From assembly GCA_964019335.1 (NCBI GenBank), contig OZ025760.1:62001-126000 (forward strand): a stretch of 64,000 bases of DNA, written 5' to 3'. The DNA comes from Diplonema japonicum. Lineage: Eukaryota > Euglenozoa > Diplonemea > Diplonemida > Diplonemidae. The position numbers and the translations under genes were made by a program. Of the stretch, positions 44,059 through 55,200 are shown piece after piece; positions within the stretch are counted from its first letter, which is position 1, and every line of letters starts with the position of its first letter. Below the pieces are notes generated by a model. It was not told the DNA's origin and searched no databases. It saw only the letters and a list, made by a program, of their open reading frames with translations.

Positions 44059-44174
44059 GTGGTCGAAAGATGAAATGAAAAAAAAGGGGAGAAGAAAAGG
44101 GTAGGCAGGAAGAAGACAGGGATAAAAAAAAAGTGGGGAAAAAAAAAGTTAGTGTATCAAAGACGAAGAGAAAC

Positions 44175-44227
<53 letters not shown>

Positions 44228-44370
44228 AAAAAAACTGTTAGATCGCTCATCTCTTCTGTAAGAAGGAAGTCACTTCATTTTATTTTCGTTCTTTTTTTTT
44301 TCCTTTATGAGACAAATAAGTTTTAACTTTCCCTCTCCTCTTTCACTTCCCCCCCCCCCCCCCCCCTTTC
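43540..44370. other. Intergenic, low complexity
   Basis: A-tracts up to about 37 nt (44178-44214) and mixed purine-rich sequence. No gene seen. Confidence 0.65.
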
Positions 44371-45015
44371 TTAAATTTTATTGGTGGCCCAGAGAATGAT
44401 AATAGCAAGCGCAAGAACGGAGAAGAACAAAAGCCAGCATTTCAATTTTCGTGATTTCTTAGCACTGGTGTTTGCCATGGACAGCTGTTCTTGTCCGGCT
44501 TCGACGTGGTCAGCTCCGCGCGAGACATTTGTGTCAACTTCATCGATCATCTCACCTTGGTTGTTGACCATTCTGTCAAGCTCGTTGGCAATGTCGTAGA
44601 TTTCCACCACTGTGCTCTCGATTTCTTTGATTTCCTCCTCTCGTTCTGCGACGAGTAGTGCGTTCCAGTCCACCAGTTGAGCTCTTTCCTGCATTCTCTG
44701 GAGCAGCGCCTCATCCTCTTCCCCTTCCTCTTCTTCGTGCATATTGGCCTCTCTCTCCGCGTTGTGGATCTGCCGTTGCCGGTTCGCGTTCTCCTTGCAG
44801 ATATCCCGATACTCATGCACCACTTCCGCGACCTTCCTTTCGTACTGCTTCAACACTGTACCTTCCGTGCCTTTGTCGTCCGCGCTCACATTTCTTTTCA
44901 ACCTTCTTAGATCCGCTGATGCCTGCGCCACGCTCTCCTTCGCGGTTGTGAGGGATTTTTTCAGCTTTTCCCTCAAAGCCTCCCCGTCGCTGCCCGTCCC
45001 AAGCTTTCCAACTGT

Positions 45016-45086
<71 letters not shown>

Positions 45087-45367
45087 TAATTTGTGAGAGG
45101 GGGAAATAAAAATATACCAGATCTCTGCAGAGTTTGCGTATTCCTCTGCAATTCTCTAATGCTCTCCTCTAGTGTCTCTCTTGCAGCTTGGAACGATGCG
45201 CTTAATCCGCTGTGGGGTGGGTTTGTTTGTTGTTGTTGTTGTTGTTGTTGTTTTTTTTTTTTTTTTTTTTCCTTTCTTTTTTCTCCTGCATACCTAGAAA
45301 TAATCTCCAGTTCTGCATCTCCAATCGCACCGCTACCTCTGCTTGCGCTTCTTTTGTTATACGCCAT
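44371..45367 (-). CDS. Qa-SNARE (syntaxin) (268 aa, 3 exons)
   Basis: Exons 45367-45294, 45209-45118 and 45011-44371; introns of 84 nt (GTATGCAGGAG, A-tract, ACAACAAC, CCCACAG) and 106 nt (GTATATTTTTA, about 65 A, CCACAG). Spliced, it starts MAYNKRSASRGSGAIGDAEL, has an Habc-like helical region (ETLEESIRELQRNTQTLQRS, later REKLKKSLTTAKESVAQASA), then the SNARE motif ESTVVEIYDIANELDRMVNN-QGEMIDEVD with the zero-layer Gln, and a C-terminal anchor CWLLFFSVLALAIIILWATN. Such proteins drive membrane fusion on endosomal, Golgi or plasma membranes; the compartment is not clear. Confidence 0.9.
45012..45117 (-). other. A-tract intron of the syntaxin gene
   Basis: 106 nt, of which about 65 are one uninterrupted A-run. 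It joins LQRS to VGKLGTGSDGEAL in phase 1. There is no pyrimidine tract before the acceptor ACCACAG. Confidence 0.8.
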
Positions 45368-45531
45368 TTTTTTTTTCTCTTTTTTTTTTTTCCTCTCCCC
45401 TCCCTTTTTTCTCTTTTTTTCCTTTTCCTTTTCCCACCCGTCGATAGGGCCAACTTTTAGGTCTGGTAAAAAAAAAAAAAAGAAAAAAAAAAAAAAAAAG
45501 AGAAAGCATGGAAAAAAAAAATGTCGAATAT

Positions 45532-45966
45532 CTAAACAGTGGTTGGCCCAAATAGAATTTCTGCTATGTTGTCCAAAGACGAAAAAACGTCGGGAGTGAA
45601 CCCAGAGGGGTCGATGAGGTGGAGGTCGGTGGGCTGTGGGTAGGTGACACTGAAAACAAGGAGCGTGTTTTGAGTCAGCGTGCAGACAGAGGTGATGGAC
45701 GAAGGCGTCTTGATGTGCGCCACGCTATGTGCAGGTGCAGGATCTGCGTTGTTCCCGAAATCAGTCGCTGTTGCAAAATAGTCCAAATACACTTTTGGGT
45801 CAACTTTTGTGTCATCCAACGCATACAAAACCACACCCTGCGTGTCCATCACAATCGCACTTGATAGCTTTCCAAGCATATAAACCTTCTCAACTTTATC
45901 AACTTCTTTCTGTATTTTCATGCGTTGCTCTCCGCTTGCTGCGTCTCCTGACACGCAGCATCCCAT
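45532..45966 (-). CDS. Small acylated protein, unknown (144 aa)
   Basis: The start MGCCVSGDAASGEQR is chosen because Gly2 with Cys3 and Cys4 is a strong N-myristoylation plus palmitoylation signal; an ATG at 46110 in the same frame would hide it. The body alternates strands and helices: KLSSAIVMDTQGVVLYALDD, then VAHIKTPSSITSVCTLTQNT, LLVFSVTYPQPTDLHLIDPS. This looks like a longin/roadblock-type alpha-beta fold, but I cannot confirm a family. It probably sits on a membrane face. Confidence 0.6.
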   Translation of the reverse strand: MGCCVSGDAASGEQRMKIQKEVDKVEKVYMLGKLSSAIVMDTQGVVLYALDDTKVDPKVYLDYFATATDFGNNADPAPAHSVAHIKTPSSITSVCTLTQNTLLVFSVTYPQPTDLHLIDPSGFTPDVFSSLDNIAEILFGPTTV

Positions 45967-46407
45967 ATCCTCCCTGAAGTAAAAAGGTTTTGGATTGGTT
46001 TCTCTTGGTTGGAAGCAGTAGTGGCGAAAACAGTGAGAACGACCGCGTTGGGAGAGGTTTGGGAGGAGCGAGCAGTAGGGGCACAGAGAGAGACTGAGTT
46101 CCTCTTTCAAAACCGCATAAAATATCCCGGCAAAAAGAAAAAAGAAAAAAAAAGAAAAAGAACGTACAACAGAACTGGGTTAGGAACTGGACGTGTTGTT
46201 GGAGGGAAGGAGCCCCTGCTAGAAAAAAAACTTGATACAATTTCAGTGCGCAGGGGGGTGCTCTGTTCAGGAAGAAATTCTCTCTAAAAAAGAAAACCTA
46301 AAGATTTTTCAACAAATTTTTATAACATGCTTGACCACAAGAAAAGAAAAATTGGAGAGAGCTATTTCCTCTTATTATCAAATACATCACCGGGGCGGCG
46401 ATCGACA

Positions 46408-46480
46408 TCCCCCTTGGCGCAGTCGGTAGCGCGTCAGGCTGTTAACCTGCAGGTCGTTGGTTCGAACCCAACAGGGGGAG
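46408..46480 (+). tRNA. tRNA-Asn (GTT)
   Basis: 73-nt cloverleaf. Acceptor TCCCCCT pairs with AGGGGGA, discriminator G; D arm GGCGCAGTCGGTAGCGC; anticodon loop CTGTTAA (anticodon GTT); T arm TTGGTTCGAACCCAA. This is the only confident plus-strand gene in the window. Its 3' end lies 20 bp from the stop codon of the convergent Ubl-ankyrin gene. Confidence 0.95.
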
Positions 46481-46489
46481 TTTTTTTTT
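46481..46489 (+). terminator. Pol III terminator of tRNA-Asn
   Basis: Nine T directly after the discriminator base. Confidence 0.8.
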
Positions 46490-46499
46490 GACCACCTAC

Positions 46500-48554
46500 T
46501 CAGAGGGGGTAGGATCGAAATGCAACATCTAAAGTGTCGTTATTCTCAACAAGCACCCTTGTAAAGGGTTGCTGCTCCTCCAGGGAGCACCAAGTCACTC
46601 CAACTTTGACTTGCTTTTGGGAGTTCTCAAGGAGTTTGTTACACCGCCTTTCCAACTTGAAGCAGAGTTCGATAATTTCGTTTTCGTCCAGCATGGCAAA
46701 CACATCATGTAACACATGGAAATCCTTGCTCACATTCCGTTCCAGCCCATACAGCAAACGCACAGTTTCTACACCCTTCACTATCCCTCCAAACGCCTTC
46801 AGCTCGCTGTACACGCTGTGGTCCCATGTTGATCTCTTTAAGAAGCCGTCGACCGCGTTCTCCGTCGTTCCATGAGACAGTGGGACGTTGGGGTCGCACC
46901 CAGCTCTCAGCAGGTACAGGATGTAGTTGTAGCTGCCTGTCCTAGCGGCGTGACCCAAGGCAGTACTGCCTTCCGAGCATTTGTCTGATAACATTGCGGA
47001 ACACTTATCGATGAGGCTGACCGGGACTTCATTGTACCGCATCCCTGCATGCATGAGAATGTTTCTCTTGAGGTCGTCCGTCTCAAATAAGCTTGTTCCA
47101 GTTAAGTCAGACAGCTCTTGGTGGATGTTGGCTCCATACTTCGCGCTGATGTGGATGAGGTTAACACCTTGTGGGTAGGGTGTGGAATCTGGGCAAGTTT
47201 TCAGAAGGTATTTAACCACTGCGAGGTGTCCTGCCGCGACGGCTGCGCTCACTGCGTTGAAGCCCTGAGGCGTGCGGAGCAAGTGGTCGGCACCGCAGTC
47301 TTCTACGAGGTACTTTACGATGTCCAGATTTCCGTGCTTGCTGGCGGCGATGAGTGCGGTTGTGCCGTATCTTCGTGGGGCCACATGGTTCACTTCAGCG
47401 CCTTGCTGGACAAGGTACTCGACAAGGCTGTGTTCTCCATGTCGGCATGCTGCAACAAGCGGTGTTCCTTGCCCTTTGTAGTTCACATCTCCACCGCCCT
47501 TCACCAGCGACTCCGCAGTGGCAACGTCTCTGCAATGAAGTAGACAGACGCTTGGGTCCCCACCAATCTCTATCAAAGCATCCACGACTTCTACCAAACC
47601 GGCTTCCGACGCGCTCTTCAAGTGCCTTGTTGCCCTCCTCGCGGACTTCCCCATCTTGCTGTGCATGTTTTTTAAGACGCCAGCAACTTTCCCGTCGAGG
47701 TGACGGTGCCTCGATTTCAGCAACATTGGGACAGCAAAGCGGCTCACACCGATATCGTGTTGAAGCATGAGCTCTGCTGCGGCAGGGTCTGACAGGAGTA
47801 ATGCTTGAGCCACGCATCCCATGGGGACAGGGACTTTGCCCTTCATGTAAGAAAGCAAGCAACGCAGCTTTGATAAGTCCTCAGTCGTCATCAGGTACGT
47901 AATGGTTCGGTAAAGTCTTTTAGGAGGACGGCCAAACAGGACACCATAGTCTGCACACAGTTTGTACAACAGCTCCCAGTTTGCTGAGTTGATGGAAATG
48001 CAAGGTTCGAATCTGTTCGGCAGGGCGGTTCTGCCATTCTCGAAGAAGTGGGCCGCGACGTCGTAGTACCCTCGCTTCAAGGCCATCCCGAGGGCAGCAG
48101 GATCGAAGTGTTTGAAAGGTGGCTTCGTTGGGACGGTCAGCATGGCAAGTGCAGTTAAGGGGGAACCACTCTCAAGAGCGACCATGACAAAAGGCTTGAA
48201 CACACAACAATCCGCTTCAATATAATCCCTAGCAATCGCTGCAGAGCCGTACTTAATGGCATGATAAAACCCCACGTGAGACAAATCGACCTTGAGACTA
48301 CAAAGTCGGGTAAGAGCCATTGCTTTCGCGTCCCCTTGCACTGTGACGGTGTCTCCCTGTGTCATCCCAAGGCTTTCCAGAGAAACGCTTTTTTCCGCCT
48401 CCCCGTACTTCTCCTCTCCAATCATCAAGATAGCAGCCTTCGCGGGGCATCCTATGATTTCCGCTGCTGCGGTCTTCAAATCTTCCACACGCCACGTGGG
48501 TTCGATCTCTACCACGTGTGATACATTCCCCGGACACTTCAGCTCGACTTCCAT
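46500..48554 (-). CDS. Ubiquitin-like plus ankyrin-repeat protein 2 (684 aa)
   Basis: Single exon. Residues 1-75 have a ubiquitin-like pattern (MEVELKCPGNVSHVVEIEPT, VEDLKTAAAEIIGCPAKAAI, SLESLGMTQGDTVTVQ). A helical region ~80-330 follows, then canonical ankyrin units: GGDVNYKGQGTPLVAACRHG, EHSLVEYLVQQGAEVNHVAP, GTTALIAASKHGNLDIVKYL, GFNAVSAAVAAGHLAVVKYL. A further set lies toward the C terminus (EGSTALGHAARTGSYNYILY). It shares plan with the 469-residue gene at 24226-25635. Probably a binding scaffold; no catalytic domain visible. Confidence 0.8.
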   Translation of the reverse strand: MEVELKCPGNVSHVVEIEPTWRVEDLKTAAAEIIGCPAKAAILMIGEEKYGEAEKSVSLESLGMTQGDTVTVQGDAKAMALTRLCSLKVDLSHVGFYHAIKYGSAAIARDYIEADCCVFKPFVMVALESGSPLTALAMLTVPTKPPFKHFDPAALGMALKRGYYDVAAHFFENGRTALPNRFEPCISINSANWELLYKLCADYGVLFGRPPKRLYRTITYLMTTEDLSKLRCLLSYMKGKVPVPMGCVAQALLLSDPAAAELMLQHDIGVSRFAVPMLLKSRHRHLDGKVAGVLKNMHSKMGKSARRATRHLKSASEAGLVEVVDALIEIGGDPSVCLLHCRDVATAESLVKGGGDVNYKGQGTPLVAACRHGEHSLVEYLVQQGAEVNHVAPRRYGTTALIAASKHGNLDIVKYLVEDCGADHLLRTPQGFNAVSAAVAAGHLAVVKYLLKTCPDSTPYPQGVNLIHISAKYGANIHQELSDLTGTSLFETDDLKRNILMHAGMRYNEVPVSLIDKCSAMLSDKCSEGSTALGHAARTGSYNYILYLLRAGCDPNVPLSHGTTENAVDGFLKRSTWDHSVYSELKAFGGIVKGVETVRLLYGLERNVSKDFHVLHDVFAMLDENEIIELCFKLERRCNKLLENSQKQVKVGVTWCSLEEQQPFTRVLVENNDTLDVAFRSYPL

Positions 48555-48769
48555 CTTTTTGGAACTGTCAAATACAGTTGAGGGGAAGGAGAAAAAAAAA
48601 AAGAGAGAGAGGGGGGGGTGCGAGGGAATGGGAAGAGGTAGCTTCTTTTTCGTATGTTAAAAATTCCGAATGACGAGAGCCGACGAAGAAAAGAAGAAAG
48701 AAGAAAAAAAGAAAAAAAAAAAGTTTGTAAAAACATTTTCTTTTTCTCTTCCCCTCGTTTCTTTCTTCA

Positions 48770-50446
48770 TCAGTAAAAGCTCCTTCGAGAGGGGTGAATG
48801 GAAGCCGCGGACTTTGGGCGTGTGGGGACGGAGGGCTTGAGCGACTTAGACCGGGAAGGCTCCGGCCGGAACCCAAGCGGGTTGTTAGTGGTGAACCAGG
48901 TACCAGAGTGGGGGTGTTCAAGTGGCACAGCGGCAGCGAGGCTGGAAGAAGGCCGGGAGAAGCTTGAAGAAGGTCTGATAGACGGAGCCGAACCGGGACG
49001 ATTTCGCTTCACGGCAGGAGAAGGAGAAAGAGCTGGAGACGGCGCACGGTTGTACTGAAGCCACCATGACCTGCCATCGGAGTGAATGACCTCGCCTGAA
49101 TCATCCCTGACGTTGTTCACAGCTGAAATCATCGCTGCTTCAACCTCCTCCTTCTCACAGCGGTCTCTGTGGTTCAGTACTCTCTCGGCGTCCCGCAGCT
49201 TAAGGTACACGCTGTACCATTTGTTGTTGATCAGCGTGAATTCCCTTTCTTCATGGCATACGAGTTCTTTGCGTTTCAACCGCTCTACAAGCACAGCTGT
49301 GTTGTATGTTTGATCGGGTCGGGTGTCTTTGAACTCGCAGAAGAGCTTTCCCCACGATACACGTTCGAGCTTTGTTGCCACGTTTCGCTGAACGGACTCT
49401 TTGTTCTGCAGAATAAGCGGCTTCACCGCGGTTCGGTACATCAAAGCCACTTGATTCCTGCAACACCCTTCGAGCCTTGTCACCAGGCTGAACTTGTATT
49501 TCCGGAGGAGTTTGCAGTGCGAGGAGAGCAGGGTTTTCGAGAATATCCAAACACCCTGTGTCGAAAAATTTTGAAAATTCTCGAGGTGCGCCAGTTTCGA
49601 CTGCTTGGAGAGAATGAGCGAAAAGTCAACGCACGCAGATCTGAACACAACCGATGTTCTCTTCACCCATTTCAAAGAGAGCTCCTCCCGCATTGCAGCC
49701 TCTGTCGCCAATGCGTCTTCGATAGTTCTCAGCGACACTGTTTCAGCCACGATTCGGTGTGTTCGTCTAAGGTTTGCAAGGACAGACTGACACTCTGATG
49801 CTATTGTGTACCTTTCTGTTGATTCCACTACCATGAATTGAAGCAAGCGTCTGTGCTGGTGTTCTTGAACCTGGAGGAGCAAGAACAAGCGGGTTCGCAG
49901 GGCTTGGAGGTGCCACGTTTGGTAATGAAAAAACATGTACGCTCTTCTCGAACCCTCATCGGTGATGAGCCTTCTGGTGTAGAGGGCTCTCTTGGCCTCG
50001 TAGAACTTCATCCCGCAGATTTTTCGTTTCATCATTTCCTCGAGCTTGACCATGCCGCGGTCCCGAGCTCGCATGAGCTGGACTCTGTTATACCGTTCCT
50101 TTTTCACGACGGGTTGGATTGCGAGGACTAGTTTTGAATAGGCTGGGATTGGTATGGTAGATATTTTTTCCAGCCCTGTGGTTTTGAAGGCTAGCTTCCC
50201 GCGCCCTGCAACTTGCGGAATAGGTTCGTCTTCCTCAATTCGAACCTGCACCCTTGGTCGCTCGTGGTTGTTATGCACTCTATGAAAATCCTTGAAATCT
50301 TTCGTTTTTAAACAACACTCGTCCGCTGCCTTTGAAAACGCGATGTTCATGGGGTTGATCAGAAGCGCCTTGTGCGTGTTTAAATACTTGGATGCCATCC
50401 TTCCACTGCCGCCCACTGTCGTTCGTTTTTTATGTACAATGTTCAT
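48770..50446 (-). CDS. Basic helical protein with RPxSA motifs (558 aa)
   Basis: Single exon, start MNIVHKKRTTVGGSGRMASK. Residues ~110-430 are long, mostly helical and basic (for example YNRVQLMRARDRGMVKLEEM, LRRTHRIVAETVSLRTIEDA). The C-terminal ~110 residues are Ser/Pro-rich with RNRPGSAPSIRPSS, FSRPSSS and TRPKSAASIHPS. Such RPxSA repeats are common in microtubule- and cilium-associated proteins, so a flagellar or cytoskeletal role is suggested but not shown. I do not recognise a named domain. Confidence 0.65.
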   Translation of the reverse strand: MNIVHKKRTTVGGSGRMASKYLNTHKALLINPMNIAFSKAADECCLKTKDFKDFHRVHNNHERPRVQVRIEEDEPIPQVAGRGKLAFKTTGLEKISTIPIPAYSKLVLAIQPVVKKERYNRVQLMRARDRGMVKLEEMMKRKICGMKFYEAKRALYTRRLITDEGSRRAYMFFHYQTWHLQALRTRLFLLLQVQEHQHRRLLQFMVVESTERYTIASECQSVLANLRRTHRIVAETVSLRTIEDALATEAAMREELSLKWVKRTSVVFRSACVDFSLILSKQSKLAHLENFQNFSTQGVWIFSKTLLSSHCKLLRKYKFSLVTRLEGCCRNQVALMYRTAVKPLILQNKESVQRNVATKLERVSWGKLFCEFKDTRPDQTYNTAVLVERLKRKELVCHEEREFTLINNKWYSVYLKLRDAERVLNHRDRCEKEEVEAAMISAVNNVRDDSGEVIHSDGRSWWLQYNRAPSPALSPSPAVKRNRPGSAPSIRPSSSFSRPSSSLAAAVPLEHPHSGTWFTTNNPLGFRPEPSRSKSLKPSVPTRPKSAASIHPSRRSFY

Positions 50447-51012
50447 TTTTTTTTTTCCCCCCTCTCCCTGTAAAAAATGATTTTTTGAGGAAAAAAAAAA
50501 AAAAAAAAAAAAAAAAAACGGGGAAAGCAGAAGAAATAAGCAGGAAGGATATCACAAGGAGGGGGAAAAAAAAAATGAAGCGTGTGTGCTTGTGTATAGG
50601 TGCAGGCCAACTATTAAGAGGAGAAAGAGGAGGGGAGAGAGAGAGAAAAAAAAATTAAGGTCCTTTTTCAACTATGTGTTAACATAGCATCAGGGGGGGG
50701 GGGGGGGGGGGGGGGGGGAGGGGGGAGAAAAAAAAAGCAAGAAAAGAAAAGCAAAAGAAAACTCGACATTTTAAGGTTTTGCGCTTTCGCGCTCACCTGC
50801 TCGTCTTCCAGTTTCTTTAAAATCACTATGAATAGGGAAGAGCGTGATAGCAACAATTCTCCACCAAGAGGAAAGAACCTATTGCATTGCTAACAGATGT
50901 CACTGACAAATATACTATCGTTATTAACTCTCTCTTTATCACCTCCTTTTAATGCATCGATGGTTCAAACTTCTGTTGCGAGAAGATCTTAGCGCGGAGA
51001 CCGCCTGTTATG
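50447..51012. other. Intergenic, low complexity
   Basis: Run of 26 G at 50693-50718 and A-tract at 50491-50518. The last ~75 bp may hold the final exon of the U-box gene (see that entry). Otherwise no gene seen. Confidence 0.5.
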
Positions 51013-52023
51013 TTATGCTTTTTTTTTTTTTTTCTTTTTTTTTCCCGACAACACGGGTATGATCCCACGTACCATCCCAGCAAGAGGTTGCGATGTAGAT
51101 GAGATGCTGCTGTGCCGGGCTTTCGCACGCTGCTTTGCTCCCCCCCGGGGTGCTGAGGTGGCGGTGAGTGGCACCGCAGGGGGTGAAGACCGAGGATGAG
51201 AATGAGGATGAGGATGAGGGGGCTGAAACTCAAACATGTCCCGAATAGCATTCAATGCCGACGAATCCATCTCTTCAACAGGCACGACACTTGAGGACCA
51301 AATCGGGGTAATAGGCGGAGATGAAGGCGACCGACCCTGCCAAGACATCTGATGCGAAAGCGTGTTAGCCTTCGCAGGGGGTGATGAAGGCGGCGGTGGT
51401 GTCCGCGGCTCCCTTGTTTTCACCCATTCCCGGATCTGCTTGGACAGCTCCACCGCAGGGATGAGTTCCAACGATTTAAGCGGGAGATTCGTCAAAGGAG
51501 ACGTCGGGCAGGACTCGAACGAGTGAAACCATTCCTCGATCGCTCTCTTCTCGTAAAAATGACCATCCGATGTCTGTACCGGCACACGCATGATCCCGCA
51601 AGTGATGGGGCAGAGGTACTCCTGCGGCGCTTCATCGGAGTAGAGATCCCATTGGTCAGCAAACTCAGGGAGTTTTGCCACGGGTCTCTGAGGTTGCACA
51701 TCGTCATCAATGCCAAGCCCTGGTAGAGCATCTGTGATGTCCATAGAGCTTTCCTCCACGGCAAGGGACAGAGCGAAGAGCCTCCTTCGCAGCTCACACG
51801 CAGACTGTAGTTTTTCCCTCACATCCCGCAGCCTCACCGTCAGTGCCGCTGCGCGTGTTACTAAGTTCTCCGCCTCGACCCTCTCCCGTTGGTATTCTGA
51901 CAGCCTCCCTGCTATCCTGCTTTGCATCACCTCCAGTTCCCTTGTCAGGTGCCGCAGCCGGTTCGACCGCTGCCCGAACCTATGCATGCTGCTGTTATTT
52001 GTCTGTTTCATGTAATTTGCCAT
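51013..52023 (-). CDS. U-box E3 ubiquitin ligase (336 aa as read)
   Basis: Residues 1-90 contain a helical, probably coiled-coil region (RLRHLTRELEVMQSRIAGRL). The U-box spans 134-202: PQEYLCPITCGIMRVPVQTS, DGHFYEKRAIEEWF, CPTSPLTNLPL, LIPAVELSKQIREWV, matching the family closely. U-boxes recruit E2-ubiquitin without zinc. The remaining ~130 residues are Pro/Ser/His-rich. The raw frame ends in poly-Lys. A plausible A-tract intron (donor GTACGTGG or GTGTTG, acceptor ATAACATAACAG) would replace that tail with AVSALRSSRNRSLNHRCIKR and end at 50939-50941. Confidence 0.85.
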   Translation of the reverse strand: MANYMKQTNNSSMHRFGQRSNRLRHLTRELEVMQSRIAGRLSEYQRERVEAENLVTRAAALTVRLRDVREKLQSACELRRRLFALSLAVEESSMDITDALPGLGIDDDVQPQRPVAKLPEFADQWDLYSDEAPQEYLCPITCGIMRVPVQTSDGHFYEKRAIEEWFHSFESCPTSPLTNLPLKSLELIPAVELSKQIREWVKTREPRTPPPPSSPPAKANTLSHQMSWQGRSPSSPPITPIWSSSVVPVEEMDSSALNAIRDMFEFQPPHPHPHSHPRSSPPAVPLTATSAPRGGAKQRAKARHSSISSTSQPLAGMVRGIIPVLSGKKKKKKKKA

Positions 52024-52217
52024 TTCCCACCTCTTTTTTACCCCCTCCCTGTAGTGTTTTGTTGTTGTTGATGCGGGAGTAGGAAAAAAGATTTGCTTTT
52101 AAGTCTTACCCTCTTCCCCCCCCCGTTTTTAAGGGGGGGGGAGAGGAGGGGGGATTGGTGATGGTGATGTTCTTTCTCTCTCTCGTTTTCTCAAAAAAAA
52201 AAAACTCCTTCTTTCTC

Positions 52218-55200
52218 TCATTCGGTGGCACATCTCTCTCTCACCCACTCAGCAACGTTTTCCATGAGCCCGCCAGTCTGTGGGATACCGTGCCCACCGA
52301 CGTGCTCGATTTTCTTAGTGTTCCTTTGATTGAGTTGTTGGCAGGCATGGTAGGTTGCGAGGCACGACTCGCCTAGTGGCTCGTTCGGGTCGAAAACATG
52401 AAGTGTCGGGGAAGGGGTAGGGGGGGTGTGGGGTGCGATGGTGCTGAACAGTACCCCCCAGGAGGCAAGGGATGCGGTGAGGATGTGGCTGGCCATGGCG
52501 GCTCCTTGGGAGAAACCCAGAACACCGTCGAATGGCCCGTGGGTAGAAGCCAGCAAAGAGAGAAGCTGTTCGCTTTCGTCGAGACCTTCTTTGTCTGTCC
52601 CGTCCCAGCCATCTGAGAAACTCCTAACTCCGCTTTGTTCCTTACTCGGACAAGACCACCATTCATAGCTGTCTATCTCTTCAGGCACGTCAGGGTCACC
52701 AGGCCCCTTCCCGATTTGCGGTGCATCTATAAATACAAGCTCGCATCCTGCCTTCGTCAGAGTTTCCACTTGCGACAATAGAACTTGTTTGTTGGTGCGG
52801 AACCCGTGCAAACACAATATCTTGCACTTTCTTTCTGTCCTGCTTGCGATGGTCAACACATCTCCGTCGTCCCTCTTCTTCAGCGAGATCGACTTGGCCA
52901 CCGTCCTCACAGTCGCAGCGTCGTAGAGTTCAACGTTGGGCAGCCCCAGCTCCGTACGTATCGCGTGTGCTAATTGCAGCTGGGACAGGGAATCGAACCC
53001 GAGGCTTGCCAACCCCGCGTCTATGTCAACTTCTTCGTGTCGAAGCTTGAGCCTACCTGAGACATGTTTAAGCAACACCTCCATTGCCCGCTCTTTGGAG
53101 ACCCCTTCAGACGGCTTCTCATCCTGCTTTTCAAGAACGATCCATTTGAGTTTCCTTCGGACGAGCTTGCCAAGCGTGATACCGCTCACTCCCTCGATCT
53201 CCACACAGACCATGACGAAGCTAAGGTTCTCATTTGTCGCGACGCTCCTTGCAACAGCTGCCCACATACTCGCGCAGACTGTTGGCCCTATTAAAACAAC
53301 AACAGTAGGGGTCGTGGCTTGCGGTATGGCTTGCACCTCGGTGAGCACTACAACATGACAAGTTTGGGCTATCCGCGCAATGTCCTCAGCAATGGGACGA
53401 AGCTCCAGAGGGGACGTGATCTTTGTTGTCTCGCTGGAGGGGGCAGCTGCCGACACGTTGGGTTTGATAAGAACCTTGCCGATGTGCTTTCCTTTGTTGA
53501 GGAAGTCTAGAGCGTCCACGGCGGACTCGATGGGGTACGTCACTGAGGGCAGGGCGGGGAGGTCATTGCCAAGACAGTAGTCCCATGTTTCTTTCAGAAG
53601 TTTCGAGCCTAAGGATGGTTGGAGAAGGAGGACATCAAGGTGAGCAGACATGTACTGCTGTCCCATCGAAAACAGGTTCAGGTCCAGGTTGGTGTGGTCC
53701 TGCTGGTCGCGTTTGCCAAGTTCCACGAACTTCCCGAAGGGCTTCAAGAGGGATATCGAGGTCTTCAAGGCTTCGTCAGAGAGAGAGTTGACTACGACGT
53801 CGACACCCTCCCCAGCGGTGGTCTCCATGACCCCTTGGTGGAAGGCGGTGTAGCTACGGGAGTTGAAGATGTTCTTTGGGTCCACCCCGCAGGTCTCTAC
53901 CAAGAACTGTCGCTTCTCGGAGGTCGAACAGGTGCAAAGCGGGATCCCACCCATCTTCAAGACTAAACGAACGCACGCTTGGCCTACGCCGCCTGCAGCA
54001 GCGTGGATGAGCACCGTGTCGCCAGGCTGGACCTTCGCAAGCCATTTCACAGCAAGCCATGCTGTGCCGTACGCTAGTGAGATTGTTGAAGCATGCTCTA
54101 AAGATGTGCCTTGCGGAACCTTGACGCACCTGTGGGTAGGGAGTACTGCGTGGCTTCCAAGGCCGCCTTTCAGTGGCAGTCCTGCTGCACGGTCTCCTAC
54201 TTTGAAATCAGTAACGGACTCTCCCACTGCCACCACTGTTCCACAGCACTCGCCGCCCACCTCTCCAAGTCTTGCTGCGGACATCACACCAGATGCTAGA
54301 AGGACGTCCAAGAAATTCAGCGCCCACATCTCCGTGCGTATCAGAACCTCGTTGGGGTCGAACGCTGGCGGGGAAACGGGGACTGTTTCGGTTTCGAACC
54401 CAGCAGCACCTCCCTTCACCAGCACCTTGTATCCTTCCTTCGCAGTCGTGTCGCCTTCGCCTTCTTCGACTGGGGAGACCTTTGGAGCTTCACACTCACC
54501 GTCCGCTGTGATCCTCAAAAAATCTGGAAGACTCGAATCCAAGCCGGCCAATGCTGCGACATGTTTGAAAGACTCGGCTTGGTTGTTGATGTAGGTTGTT
54601 TGCCATTCCGGTGGAAGGACGCTTTGGCAGGCTAAGCTGAGAACAGATGTCCCGTAGTCAACGTGAGACGATAAGGGCACGGTGTCACCCTGGAGGTCCT
54701 TGAGGAGAACGAGAGCGTCGAGAAGCAGACCTTCAGGGATGCGATCGTGAACGGTTGTCGTAGGAGGGAAGCAGTCCGCAACGTCTTGTGAGAAGGGTAC
54801 AACGGCCACGTTCATGGAACGGTTCCGCACCGCTTTCGCAACGGAAAAGGGCGCGAGCACCATCTGCTTCACAACAGGAGCATCCTGCAAAGGAGTCACC
54901 ACCTCGAACCCAGTCACATATCCCACCATATCAGGTCCCTTGATGACAAGGTCAAGCCTGCCATCTGCAGACCGTGTGCTTGCAGTGGTTGTGAATGTGT
55001 CAGATAGGATGCTCCCCTTTGTCTTCTTGATTATCGTGAAGGATTCCAGCCTATAAGGCAGCCCGTTCCCTCCAATGAGCGACGCCACTTGAGTGCACGC
55101 ATCGATCGTGGCGGGGCTGTACCCGCAGTAGCTTCCATTGTCAACTTTTGCTTCCACCTCAGCAGTGAGCCTCTTCCCGTCGTCGCACGTTTCGATTTTG

